Shown: piece after piece, positions 22,182 through 33,702 of the stretch
Position numbering within the stretch: position 1 is the first letter of the stretch
Layout: the number at the start of each line of letters is the position of its first letter
DNA from: Castanea sativa
Taxonomy: Eukaryota; Streptophyta; Magnoliopsida; Fagales; Fagaceae
Reading direction: 5' to 3'
Length of the DNA: 64,000 bases
Assembly: GCF_040712315.1 (NCBI RefSeq)
Contig: NC_134013.1
Location: forward strand, 59,649,501 to 59,713,500
The notes under the pieces: model-generated
The model's database searches: none
What the model was told of the DNA's origin: nothing
Seen by the model: the letters and a program-made list of their open reading frames with translations, nothing else
Made by a program: the position numbers and the translations under genes

Positions 22182-23103
22182 TCTATATATATAATTATAG
22201 GTAAAGCAGAGAGAAAATTCAATTAAATTTTAAATTGGAATTCAATTAGAGTATAATTTTGGGCCATGTGTTTTATCTAATTTAAATTTTAGAATTTTGT
22301 ACCAAGTGAGTTAATTTAGTGTAAAAATTAAATTTCAATTAGAGTTTAATTTTGCGCCACGTATCCTATCTAATCTAAATTTTTAAATTTTTGTTCCAAA
22401 TTAATTAATTTAGTGTAGAAAACAAAGAGTCCAATATAATAAACCATAAAAAAACATAATCATATAACTAAAAAAAAATTCAAATTTATAAGTCATATAT
22501 ATATATATATATATTAATAAATAGAATTTAGAGAAAATTGAATTAAAATTTGAAATTATAATCCAATTTTGCACCATGTGTCTAAATTTATGTGGGAATT
22601 ACACCATAATTATCTACCTAAGCTTGTGCCATGTGTCTACTTCAATTTTTTAATTTTTATGTCAAGTGAGTTAATGAGTGCAAAATACTAAGAATCTAAT
22701 ATTAATGAACTATAAAGTTAAAAAAAAAAATCACATATACTCAAATAAAAATCACCACATGTTTCTCAAAAAATAAATAAAATAAAAATTACCACATAAC
22801 AAAAATCACCACACGCTCTATCTTATTAAAAATTAGAAAAAAAATGATCATAAGTAGTATTAAATTTAGGTAAGAATTTTAATATGTGACTAATTATGTT
22901 TACTTTAAAAAATTAATTTTACTAATTATTTATATTTTATGATAAAAATTGTGTTTAATTTTAAATGCATCTATATGTATGCATGAATGCATGTGTTATA
23001 AGCTTTAAAAAAAAATTAATTTGACTAATTATTTATATTTTTATAATAAAATTTTTGTTTAATTTTAAATGCATCCACGCGTTTGCATGGAGTTATATGC
23101 TAG
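22182..23103 (+). mobile_element. Non-autonomous Helitron
   Basis: Begins TCTATATATA after an A and ends GCTAG before a T. Nine bases before the terminal CTAG lies a small hairpin (CCACGC - GTTT - GCATGG, one mismatch). The duplicate copy at 46723/46724 has the exact empty site: the flanks ATCAAA and TTTTTATAAG are joined with no gain or loss. This is the rolling-circle signature (5' TC, 3' CTRR with hairpin, insertion between A and T, no target duplication). It is 922 bp, has no Rep/helicase and contains three diverged copies of an internal CAATTAGAGT..TTTTG..CCATGTGT module. Confidence 0.88.
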
Positions 23104-23324
23104 TTTTTATAAGGGACGAATCAATCTATTTTTTTCACGGAAAAAAAAATAAAAGAATTTGAAACTTATTTAAAAATTTTTTTTATGGTTAAATCTATTT
23201 AATTTTTTGTTTTGTTGATGGAAACTTTTTTTTTTAATTTTTTTTATTAAGGCTTTATTTGGTTTTCAAATTTTTTTATTTTTTAATAAAAAAATCCAAT
23301 GGTTAATTCAAAGTTGCTACACTA

Positions 23325-23329
<5 letters not shown>

Positions 23330-23378
<49 letters not shown>
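23330..23378. repeat. (TA)n microsatellite
   Basis: About 24 TA units. The duplicate copy has only a short irregular AT tract at the matching site (46943-46960). Confidence 0.95.
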
Positions 23379-23381
<3 letters not shown>

Positions 23382-23532
23382 CTAAGTTTAACACAATCAC
23401 TTTAAGTATCTTAGTGGTTATGAGTGTTCACTTAAAAAATACGTCTATAATGTTACAATTACCATGTAAAACATATTACAATACATCAAACTTGCTCTAT
23501 GAGTTCGTGCATTACAACTTATAAGTAATTAC

Positions 23533-23697
23533 TACGTGGATCGCAGTTAGCTCAACTAGTAAAGTCTCTGATAGCTGAATAAGAGATCTGGAGTTTAATT
23601 TCTGCCTATATCAAACAACGATTGGCGCTTGGTCGGATGATAAAGAGCTATCATTAGGAGCGGATGTCATAGGTTGAAACTTTCTATATAAAAAGAA
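23533..23697 (+). mobile_element. tRNA-derived SINE
   Basis: The ~165-bp body has an A-box-like TTAGCTCAACTAG near 23546 and a B-box-like GGAGTTTAATTTC about 45 bases further on, then GGATGATAAAGAGCTATCAT and GGTTGAAACTTTCT. It is flanked by a perfect 11-bp target duplication TAAGTAATTAC (23522-23532 and 23698-23708). Copies of the same family are at 47118-47272 and, diverged, at 38905-39062. Non-coding; would rely on a LINE in trans. Confidence 0.8.
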
Positions 23698-23708
23698 TAA
23701 GTAATTAC

Positions 23709-24119
23709 CAATTTAATTATTTAACAAAAAATAATAATAACCAATGTTAATTAATTAAAATTATAAGTGTTTCTACTAGTTTATGTAGGAAGTTCACAAC
23801 ATGGGGTTGCTGGATGCATAAGAAAACCTGGGGTAATTAACCCCAAAAAAACCGCTATTTGCCATTTGGAGCAACACAATCACACATAGAACAGTTTCTT
23901 CTATCTTTTTGATTTATTTTTACAAGACTTGACAACTACAAAAAGCCCATATGATTCACTACACATAACATTAATAACAACCCTGTTTTTAGCTCATAAG
24001 TGTAATCTTGTGTTTTCAGAATTTTTTTATTTTTTTAGAACGCTAAGTATTTTAACACAAACACGAAGAGAGACGAAAAAGTTTTAAAAAGACTTACAGT
24101 GGTGTATATTCAAAAAGGC
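23709..24119. other. Duplicated non-coding stretch
   Basis: Matches 47278-47695. No gene is visible. Confidence 0.5.
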
Positions 24120-24425
24120 CTCCGTGTTTTTAGAGGTTGTAATGCATTGTGACTCCCCAAGCTTAAAAAAAAAAAAGGATCAGATTTTTTGGACCCCGCG
24201 TGCCCCAGCTATCCCATTCATTACCACCACACATTACACTCCCTTATCTCCCTCTTTGGCCGGTCAACTTCCATTTGACACAAATACAACACACTTCTGT
24301 CTTTCTCCCTCACGCTTTCCTACCGGTCCCCACTCCTCACCACCACCTCCACCATCTTTTTCTGCAAGGTTTATTGAAAAACTTCTTAGGAATCTCTATG
24401 GCATCTTTTTCTTTTATTTAAGGTA
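24120..24425 (+). other. CT-rich leader-like segment with splice donor
   Basis: A pyrimidine-rich tract with TTTCTCCCTCACGC and CACCACCTCCACCATC ends TTTATTTAAG before GTAAAAACTCC, a plausible leader exon and donor. It is conserved in the duplicate (47750-48001). No downstream coding exon is recognised, so this could be the start of a non-coding or broken transcription unit. Confidence 0.3.
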
Positions 24426-25608
24426 AAAACTCCTAATATTTTTGGTGGGTTTTTATACTTTTGCTAGAGATTCTCTTTATCTAAACTTTTGGAGTGATAA
24501 TCTTGTCTTTATGTATATAGGTTTTGATTTGATGGACTTATTTGATAAATGGGTTTATGGTTTTACAAATGGTGGCTATCTAAGGTTTACTTATAGTGGA
24601 AATTTAGGGGTTTGGGTTCTATCATGTGACAGTCAGTAAATCTAATTTTCCATTACTATTGAGTTTATTTTGAGCTAGTTGAAGATTTAAAATTCTTGTC
24701 TTGGTAGATATTGTGATTTTGTTTCATGGGTCTCTCTTGATGATGATGTGTAAATCTTATCGAAGTTACTAATAAATTGTTAATATTTTAGTATTAGGGA
24801 GATGATCTTGAATTGGTTAATTTTATATACTGGAGTCTATGCCTCATAAATAAAATTGTTGAGAAACTTTGGAAGTGTAATAAATTACTTGTGAGGTTAA
24901 ATACTTAGGTTTGCCTAATTAATATCTTATTTAGTGATCTCTAATTCATAGTTAAATGCAATGTCAAGCTTTATGCTTATCATGATAGGTTTGTTTGGTA
25001 TTTTTTAGGTTCTAGCTAATCTCCTTTAAAGCTTGGAGAATTAGGCTTTTGCGGGTTAAGGTAAGTAGCTTTTTAATGAGATTTTTGGAAAATAATCATA
25101 TGACATGAAACGTTGTTTTTGGGTTAAACACATTTTGTTATTTGTGAAATTATGTTTTCCTAAAAAGTGTTGTGTTGTGACCCTATTATATATGATTATT
25201 TATGAAAAGTGCATTATGTTTAATATTGCATATGGGGAAATGCATGAATATTTGGCATGGAAAAGAAAAGCATCTTTGAACTCCTTTGATAATGGATTTC
25301 ATAATTTGTGGTATCATTTGGAAATACTAAAGATGTTTTGTCTTAACTTGTATTATTTGGGAAAATTGATAGAAAACCTTATTTGGGAAATTGATAGAAA
25401 ACCATATTGCAAGGAATGATTTTAAGGACCTTGAGAAATTTATTGATATCTTGGTTATTTATGAAACTACTTGGAAAGTAAACTGTGATTTACATTGTAC
25501 CACGATATTGGTGATTACCTTGTCTTTGTGACGACGTATATGTGATATATGATTATCCTGTCTTTGTGACGACGAGTCAGTTTAGGGCCTCTCACTTTGC
25601 ATGACGCA
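24426..25608. other. AT-rich non-coding, duplicated
   Basis: Matches 48002-48087 and 63221-64000 in the second copy, which the nested LTR elements interrupt. Short open frames here are not supported by any recognisable motif. Confidence 0.5.
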
Positions 25609-25900
25609 GGTAAATCCTTGAATATGTGGGTGAGACTGCTGCCCATATGACCAAAAGACTACATGCAAAAGGGGTACTGTATAGTGCGTTCTCCCTTGTT
25701 GCCCATGCTTGGAAGAGGTAAATCCTTGAGGGCGTGAATGAGGCTAGGCAAGGCCAATAGACCACATGCAAAAGAGGTACTATATAGCGAGTTCTCCCCT
25801 GCTAGCCATGGGGGGGGGGGGGGAGGTAAATCCTTGGGGGTGTGGAATGTGGATGAGGCTCTTGTCCATAGGGCCAATAGACCACATGTCAAAAGAGGTA
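25609..25900. repeat. Minisatellite, ~110-bp unit, about 2.5 copies
   Basis: Units start GGTAAATCCTTG at about 25609, 25717 and 25826 and share CCAATAGACCACATG, AAAGAGGTACTATATAG and GTTCTCCC. The last unit is preceded by a 14-15 base G run (25810-25824). Confidence 0.8.
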
Positions 25901-26109
25901 CATATCATGCTAGTGATTTGTGAGTTCTGACTTGTCTTTGTGGCGGTATATTGTCTTTGTGACATTTTCGTCTTGGTGGTGGCTTGTCATGTGGCTTGGG
26001 TTGACTTTTTAGGTTTTTGGAACAATGTTGTTATGCTCACACTATATATATTATGTGGTTTCATGGTGATCATTTTTTTTTTAAACTTTGGGGTTTTTAT
26101 CATTCTTAT

Positions 26110-26865
26110 TGTAAGTGCACAATCGCACCTGGACCCAAGAACAGATATGGGCTCAGGCCCAATGAGCCTTAAACAATAAAAATTTGTAGAGAGTGGGCTT
26201 GAAACCCAGGTTAGAAGTGAGTGAAGATTAAATGACAAACTAAAGATTGGCGGTATTTGGAAACAGCAAGGAGTAACGTAAATAGGTCTCCTCGGACGTA
26301 AGCCGAGAGCTGTTCTTATATTATCTCTCTCTCTTTGTCTTTTTTTCTTGTTAGGTTACAAAAAGTCCTCCCTCTTTCTGTTCTAGGTCCTCCCTTAAAT
26401 ACTCTCTTTTTTTTTTAATACTTTCTACACGTGCTGCCCCAACTCCTCCCTTAGCCTAGATATTTCTTTTCTTAGTGCCTTTGAACAGTAACTAGAAGTT
26501 TCCCTTTCACTGTTCAAGTGTCACCTCCCCATTAATGCGGCCAGGGTGGTAGGTGCAGGGTCTTTAATGTGGAGGTAGCAGCCTTTATCTTTGACATTTC
26601 TTCAACACCGGTGCTTCTAGGGCATTCTAGGGTTTCCCCCTTTTAACCATTGGCCTTAACTGTGCCATCCCCTAACCTTTACTATGAAATCCCGAGTTCT
26701 TCGGTGCTCACCCGAGGGTAAGCTCACCCTCGGCTGGGTCCTCGGATCCTCGGCGCATGGGCCGACCCATAGTATTAACAACTTCTAAACCCAGGGTCAG
26801 GTTGGCCCTCCTTAACACGGCCCAAAAGGCCCATGTTCCCATCAGGATCTTTTTACCCCCCCACA
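26110..26865 (-). repeat. 3' LTR of the Tat element
   Basis: 756 bp; by eye it differs from the LTR at 37309-38063 at about five positions plus one T-run indel. Confidence 0.93.
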
Positions 26866-27371
26866 ATAGCCCCTCAAAACTCTAATTTTCAACGTCCGAG
26901 GAGAAAAATAGGGTTTTGATCTGACGAGAACCTGCTCTACACACTTTATAAGTGATGGCACGTGTGGAAATCGTTTCGCGTCCCAGAAGATGACACTTGG
27001 CGGTTTTATTTTCGAAAACGCGCGCATTTATTACTGTAAGTTACTCTTTATCTCCCACGTTCAACGGTGAGATGGGCATCCAACGGTTCTCATTACTCCA
27101 CAAAATTTTAGGCGGGACAGACATAATTTCGAGGCCGCCTTTTCGCACGTCGTGACGCTTCGGGAACCCGCGCCTTCATTTAATTCCTCAGGGGGTAATC
27201 CCATCAAGACATCAGTCATCATACCTTACCTTGCAGAAAACCGTGGAGATTTGCAGACCTTCAACCTTGTAAGTTCTTGCTCCTATTCTTAACCTCTTCT
27301 CCTCGATATTTGTCCTCGGCTACCAATACAAACACTCTCCCTTTTAAAGTTTAGTCTATCGTCTTTCTGTA

Positions 27372-29905
27372 ATGGGAAAATTTAAGTGTCTAGTTGATAC
27401 CGCCGCTGGGATGGAAGGCTTTAGAGCTAAATACCATATTCCCAGTGACGTAGGGCTAGAATACTGCCCGGCAACAGCCGTGGCCGGTTCTAGGAAAGAG
27501 GGAGAGGTTATCATCCCTATGATAGCCTTCATAGAGGGTGGGATGACCCTTCCAATGAAACCCGTAATGAGGGAGTATCTTCGCAACCACCGGTTGTGCC
27601 CCGACCAATGCCTTCCAAACGTTTTTAGAGTTCTAGGTAGTGTAGATGCTCTAAACGAGCAGATGGGTTTAAACCTCACATGGCACGATGTCGTGTTCCT
27701 ATATGAGTCCCACAAACTTTCTAAGGTAGGTTATTACATGAAATCTCGGTCCAGCACCGTTAGGCTAATCTCCTGTCTGCCCAAATCAAACAAAGGCATG
27801 AAGGACGACTACTTGATCGTGTCTGGGAACTGGCACGATGGCTTCCACTACCCAGTTCAGTGGGGGGATCCAGGTGCGACGCCGTTAGGATTAATCTCCC
27901 CACAACACAACCTCTCCTAACACACACACAAAAACGCGTATTTGTATTTACTTAAACTTGTTAAATATTTGTGTGAATCTAATCAGGTTTGTTTGTTTTG
28001 ACGTCTTTTTTGCAGATAAGCAGCATGTGCGTCCTCGTCTGAGTCACTGTAACGTTGCCGATCTAAACCGAGTACTTCGCTCCGAGGTGTTCGTCAGCGA
28101 AGACTTACAACTCCGGGCTGCTCACCTCATTCTCGGATACACTCCCCTTTCCAAAGACTTCCAAGAGATAGAGGACGCCATCATTGCAGGCGACCGAAGA
28201 CGGAAGAGGATCAACGTAGCTCGGCGCCATTTTTTGGACGACCGTGACCTCCCGGACACTCCTAACACTATTTTGTACAACCGGCCGATAGCAGCAGTCC
28301 CCCTCGCCGTGCACTCACAAACAACTGTCATTCCAGAAGAGCAGGTGTCTTCTTCACACACACTTGACGACGAGATAGATCAATTCCATCTCGAAGACAC
28401 CGAGAGACCTCGCGGGAACCGCCGTGGTACTTTCCGACGAGGAAGAAGAAGCCACCGAAGCCTCTGGAATTGCTGGGTTTGTGGCTGCCCTTCCCGAGGA
28501 CGACGTAGAAGAAGACATGGGACGAATGGAGGGTCTCCTCACCAACAGGGCTGCCAAAGTTGCAGCGAAAAAGAAAACGGGGACGTCCCAAGTTCCCCCA
28601 GCTTTACCTCCTCCTCCTCCTCCTGCTGAGCCAAAACTGCCAGCCGAGGATCCCAAGAAGAAGAGAAAGGGGGATGATGAGGGGACGATTACTAAAGACC
28701 CCAAGAAACCACGCTAACAACTCCCACCGGCCCAGCAGCAGAAGCTGGACAAGGGCAAGGGTAGAGCTCGTTCAGCTGAACTTGGGGAAATCAGGGATGA
28801 GGCTGTAGTGCGCCGAGCACCGACCACCTGGTCCCCCGATCTAAGGCTGGACGGCGCTCCCATCTCCCCGCCACCCAGTATAAGGGCGGTTCAACAAGGC
28901 CATGCTCACCACCTGGCCGAGGTCCTGGAACGCCCTCTCCTGCTGCCCAAGGATATGGAGACCTTGGAAAAAATGGGCCAGCCACAACTATTCCTCTCCC
29001 TAAAAAGAGACTTAGCGCTGGTAAGTGTTTCTCCTTTTAACAATATTTACAAGTAAGTTTGTTTTCATTATTCCTAACTCCATCATACTTTGTTGCAGGC
29101 TATTCAGGAGGTCTTTGTAGCTGAAAAATTTATTGAAGACACTCAGAAAGTAGCCAGAACTGAGCTCGAAATTAGGTTGGAGACTGAGAAGTCCTTGGGC
29201 ATAGCCCTTACCGAGAATGAGAAGCTGACCTCGGAGGTAGCGGAGCTGAGGAGAGAGAAAAACGGGGTCGAGTCAAACTTGAAGACTATGAAGACCCAGA
29301 TAGAAGGACAGCGCAAGCTCCTTCGTGAAAGAGATGAAGAGCTCTCCCAAGTTCAAAGGGAGTGCTCGGATCTGAAGGAGCAACTGGCGCTGATGAAGGA
29401 AGAAGCCAGCTCCTTCCAACTCTCTCTTCAAGCTGCCAAGCAGGCAAGTTTCGATGAAGGGGTAGCAACCACCGAGGAGCAGCTGACAGAGGAGTTCGCG
29501 GCTTTATGCCGCGAATACTGTCAAAAAGTATGGGGGGAAGCTTTAAACGCAGCAGGAGTTCCCCAATCTTCGGATTTGAGGAAGTCCGAAAACGTTTGGC
29601 TTCCCCTAGATATACAGGAGATTGAAGAGGCTCCTGTTGCTGCTCCTACCCCTGAGACGACTCTTCCTGCTTTACCTCCGATGGTCCCACAGCAAATTCC
29701 CGATCCTACAGAACCTTCTGGTTCCAACAAAGAGAAGGAAGGAGGAGGGGATGCAGAGAAGGATTTAAGCCAGACAATGGAACCCATCGTCCTTTCAACG
29801 AAGACAGCGGATAAAGGAAAACAGGTTATGACTCCTTTTGAGCTGGAGTTGAGAAAGACCGAGGGCACTAGCACCTTTCAGCAAGATCCTCCTCCAAGAG
29901 CTTAG
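27372..29905 (+). CDS. Antisense spliced gene of the Tat element (Transposase_28-like), broken
   Basis: Three exons on the strand opposite to pol. Exon 1 (27372-27873) encodes MGKFKCLVDTAAGMEG and a region like PF04195 ('putative gypsy type transposon'): GGMTLPMKPVMREYL, CPDQCLPNVFRVLGS, VFLYESHKLSKVGYYMKSR. Its donor CCAG|GTGCG joins in phase to the acceptor TTTTGCAG|ATAAG, exon 2 (28016-29020); donor GCTG|GTAAGTG and acceptor TTGCAG|GCTATT lead to exon 3 (29099-29905), a long charged coiled coil (about 29150-29450) and a Pro/Glu-rich tail ending DPPPRA. Exon 2 has a frameshift near 28405 and an in-frame TAA at 28715, so this copy is inactive. Function is unknown; extra, often antisense, genes are known in Tat elements. 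Exon 2 also has a proline run and acidic stretch. Confidence 0.7.
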
Positions 29906-30269
29906 GACTTAGCTTAGGGCTTCTCTTTTTCCCTTTTTTTTTTTGAATTATATGTAATGCATACTCAATTGATTAATGAAGAACGATTTCGTTTACTTTT
30001 CACTTGGATTGTCTCTGTTTCTACTTTACTTTTTTTTTTGTACTTATCACAAAAGTTTCCCATTAAGTCACATCAAAAGTTTCTCAGAGTATAAAAATCT
30101 AACTCCAAGGATGGCACAATCATAACTTCCACATAGTCATGCGTGTATTACTAAAGATTTAATACAAGGTGAGATAGTTAATACGTTTGAACAATGCCTT
30201 GATTAAAAAGGAAAGAGGACTTCATATAATGATTAAGCCCTTACTATGCATAACACTGTTTCTAGTAGG
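29906..30269. other. 3' end of the antisense gene and spacer
   Basis: A T-rich tract and AT-rich sequence with no coding capacity follow the stop codon. Confidence 0.5.
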
Positions 30270-31900
30270 ATGTAAGATCCGAGGACCATTCCTTATACAA
30301 AATTGCTTAACACTTGAAGATATGAAACTTAAGATCCGAGTTAATAAACAGTAAGGTATCAACATCCAGACACAATCAAAAGTTAAGTTTAGTCAAAACC
30401 ATCGTCCGAAGATAAATCTTAAGCAATCTTTCGTTTAATTCTTCAAAATTGTAACTGTAAATGATAAAACATTAATTTCCACAACATTAAGTTTCTGTTT
30501 GATTCTTTAAAACAATAACTTCAAATGTTAATTTTCCCAAAGTAGGAGGTCCGAAGACCCGGCATAACTAAGGTTCTGTTTAACAAATGATAAGACATCA
30601 ATTTCCACAAGGTTTGTGGTCCGAGGACTACACTTAACCAAGTTTCTGTTTGATTCTTTAAAACAATAACTTCAAATGTTAATTTTCCCAAAGTAGGAGG
30701 TCCGAAGACCCGGCATAACTAAGGTTCTGTTTAACAAATGATAAGACATCAATTTCCACAAGGTTTGTGGTCCGAGGACTACACTTAACCAAGTTTCTGT
30801 TTGATTCTTTAAAACAGTAACTTCAAAATGTTAATTTTCCCAAAGTAGGAGGTCCGAAGACCCGGCATAACTAAGGTTCTGTTTAACAAATGATAAGACA
30901 TCAATTTTCACAAGATTTGTGGTCCGAGGACTACACTTAACCAAGTTTCTGTTTGATTCTTTAAAACAATAACTTCAAATGTTAATTTTCCCAAAGTAGG
31001 AGGTCCGAAGACCCGGCATAACTAAGTTTGCTTTTAAGAAATGATAAGACATCAATTTCCACAAGGTTTGTGGTCCGAGGACTACACTTAACCAAGTTTC
31101 TGTTTGATTCTTTAAAACAGTAACTTCAAAATGTTAATTTTCCCAAAGTAGGAGGTCCGAAGACCCGGCATAACTAAGGTTCTGTTTAACAAATGATAAG
31201 ACATCAATTTCCACAAGGTTTGTGGTCCGAGGACTACATTTAACCAAGTTTCTGTTTGATTCTTTAAAACAATAACTTCAAATGTTAATTTTCCCAAAGT
31301 AGGAGGTCCGAAGACCCGGCATAACTAAGGTTCTGTTTAACAAATGATAAGACATCAATTTCCACAAGGTTTGTGGTCCGAGGACTACACTTAACCAAGT
31401 TTCTGTTTGATTCTTTAAAACAGTAACTTCAAAATGTTAATTTTCCCAAAGTAGGAGGTCCGAAGACCCGGCATAACTAAGGTTCTGTTTAACAAATGAT
31501 AAGACATCAATTTCCACAAGGTTTGTGGTCCGAGGACTACACTTAACCAAGTTTCTGTTTGATTCTTTAAAACAGTAACTTCAAATGTTAATTTTCCCAA
31601 AGTAGGAGGTCCGAAGACCCGGCATAACTAAGGTTCTGTTTAACAAATGATAAGACATCAATTTCCACAAGGTTTGTGGTCCGAGGACTACACTTAACCA
31701 AGTTTCTGTTTGATTCTTTAAAACAGTAACTTCAAAAATGTTAATTTTCCCAAAGTAGGAGGTCCGAAGACCCGACATAACTAAGGTTCTGTTTAACAAA
31801 TGATAAGACATCAATTTCCACAAGGTTTGTGGTCCGAGGACTACACTTAACCAAGTTTCTGTTTGATTCTTAAAAATTGTAACTTCAAATATGAGAGCTA
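30270..31900. repeat. Tandem array, ~151-bp dimeric unit, about 9 copies
   Basis: The phrase GTAGGAGGTCCGAAGACCC recurs at about 30543, 30694, 30845, 30997, 31148, 31300, 31451, 31603 and 31754, so the period is 151-152 bp. Each unit contains two related halves (GGTCCGAAGACCCGGCATAAC and GGTCCGAGGACTACACTTAAC), so the unit is a diverged ~75-bp dimer. More diverged single halves precede the array (about 30287, 30330 and 30402). It lies between the convergent pol and antisense gene. Confidence 0.93.
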
Positions 31901-31940
31901 GCCATAACTTTGAAACATTAATTGACAAAAGCTTATTTGA

Positions 31941-33689
31941 TTAATAATAATACCTTCTAAGATTATTTACATTCCATGGACGTGGTACAACTCGTTCATC
32001 CAGGTCAACTAGCCTATACGACCCTATGCCTGCTATTGAAACAATGCGGTAGGGGCCTTCCCAGTTAGGTCCTAGCTTACCCCATGCTGGGTTCTTAGAA
32101 GTGCCTACAACTTTCCTTAATACAAGATCACCAGGCGCAAGTGGCCTTAGCTTCACGTGGGCATCATGTCCTTGTTTTAGCTTCTGCTGATAATAAGCCA
32201 TTTGGACCATAGCTGCCTCACGCCGTTCTTCAAGTAAATCAAGATCTCTCTCTAGAAGTTCCTTGTTATTCTCTGGACTAAAAGAACTTGTCTTTAGAGT
32301 AGGAAATCCAGACTCCAATGGTATCACCGCCTCGGCTCCATAAGTCATAGAGAATGGCGTTTCTCCAGTGGACCTGCGCGGAGTGGTCCGATACGTCCAC
32401 AGGACATGAGGGAGCTCTTCTACCCATCTGCCTTTCGCATCATCCAACCTCTTCTTGAGCCCGTTGACTATGACCTTGTTAACGGCCTCGGCCTGTCCAT
32501 TTCCTCGAGGATAAGCTGGGGTAGAGTATCTATTTGTGATGCCCATGTCACCACAGTACTGCCTAAAGGCGTTGCTGTCAAATTGAACGCCATTGTCCGA
32601 AATAAGAGTATGTGGTATACCAAATCTAGTAACAATATTCTTCCAGATAAACTTCTTGGAATCAACATCTCGGATATTGGCTAAGGGCTCAGCTTCGACC
32701 CATTTAGTGAAGTAGTCTGTCCCTACGAGCAGCCATCTTTTGTTTCCAGCAGCTCTCGGGAATGGCCCTACAATGTCCAAGCCCCATTGCGCGAAAGGCC
32801 AAGGGCTGGAGAGAGGGTTAAGAACCCCTCCAGGTTGGTGGATATTAGGGGCGAATCTCTGACATTGATCACATTTTCTGGCATAGTCCTGAGCCTCCCT
32901 CTGCATATTAGGCCACCAATAACCCTGAGTCAGGGCTCTATGGGCTAAGGACCTTCCCCCAGTGTGACTCCCACAAATTCCTTCATGCAATTCCTCCAGC
33001 AATGATTCTGTTGACTCAGGGTGTACACACAACAAATACGGTCCTGAAAAGGATCGTTTGTATAACTTCTGGTCCTCGGACAACCAGAAACGCGGCGTCT
33101 TTCGACGTACCTTTTCTGCTTCGACCTTGTCTTCAGGAAGGATGTCATTTTTAAGAAAAGATATGATCGAATCCATCCAGCTAGGACCAGGCCTTATTAG
33201 ATGGATACGAGGTGCATCAGCAGTTACAAGAGAAGGTTCTACCAGATCCTCAACGAGAATAACCCTTGGTAGACCTTGAGCCGAGGATGTGGCCAATGTA
33301 GCCAAGGAATCTGCATGAGTGTTTCCACTCCTAGAGACATGAGCTAAGACAAAGGAGTCGAATTCAGCTTGCTGACGTTTAACCTGGGCCAAATAATCCT
33401 GCATTCTGGGGTCCCTAGCCTCCATGGTCCCCATGACTTGGCCGACCACTAACAGAGAGTCCGAGAACACATGGATTTCCTTGCCACCCATCTTATGTAC
33501 CATTCGCATGCCTACCAAGACTGCTTCATACTCAGCCTCATTATTAGTAGCCGAGAAGGCCAATCTCAAAGATTTTTCAAAGATAATCCCTTCAGGGGAC
33601 ATTAGAACAAGTCCAACCCCAGACCCTTTATGATTAGCAGCCCCATCCACATAAACTTTCCAAGCCGAGGGCGATACGGCTGTGATCAC
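31941..33689 (-). pseudogene. Tat pol, archaeal-type RNase H and integrase
   Basis: This frame continues the polyprotein after a frameshift at about 33690-33703. Residues ~9-130 are an RNase H of the archaeal type (YVDGAANHKGSG, TNNEAEYEA, VFSDSLLVVGQV, NTHADSLATLA). Integrase follows: a zinc-binding HHCC (HEGICGSH...CDQC), the catalytic core with the DDE triad (LDIVGPF, ISDNGVQF, GQAEAVNK) and a GPY/F-like WEGPYRI. These would remove the RNA primer and insert the cDNA. All catalytic motifs are present and the frame is open to the stop near 31941, so this part may encode an intact enzyme; the frameshift before it makes the copy defective as a polyprotein. Confidence 0.88.
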
Positions 33690-33702
33690 ACCAACACATT
33701 AT

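Noticed and set aside
23533..23620. Functional tRNA gene
   Set aside because: The A and B boxes are degenerate and no cloverleaf can be drawn; the element has SINE target duplications.
25105..25419. 104-residue open frame
   Set aside because: No motif is recognisable and the sequence is AT-rich flank.
28105..28704. Minus-strand open frames within the antisense Tat gene
   Set aside because: Shadows of the plus-strand exon; no domain and biased composition.
31112..31928. Repeated ~61-115-residue open frames in the 151-bp array
   Set aside because: They are the same repeat unit read in one frame; unit lengths of 151 and 152 bp break the frame regularly.
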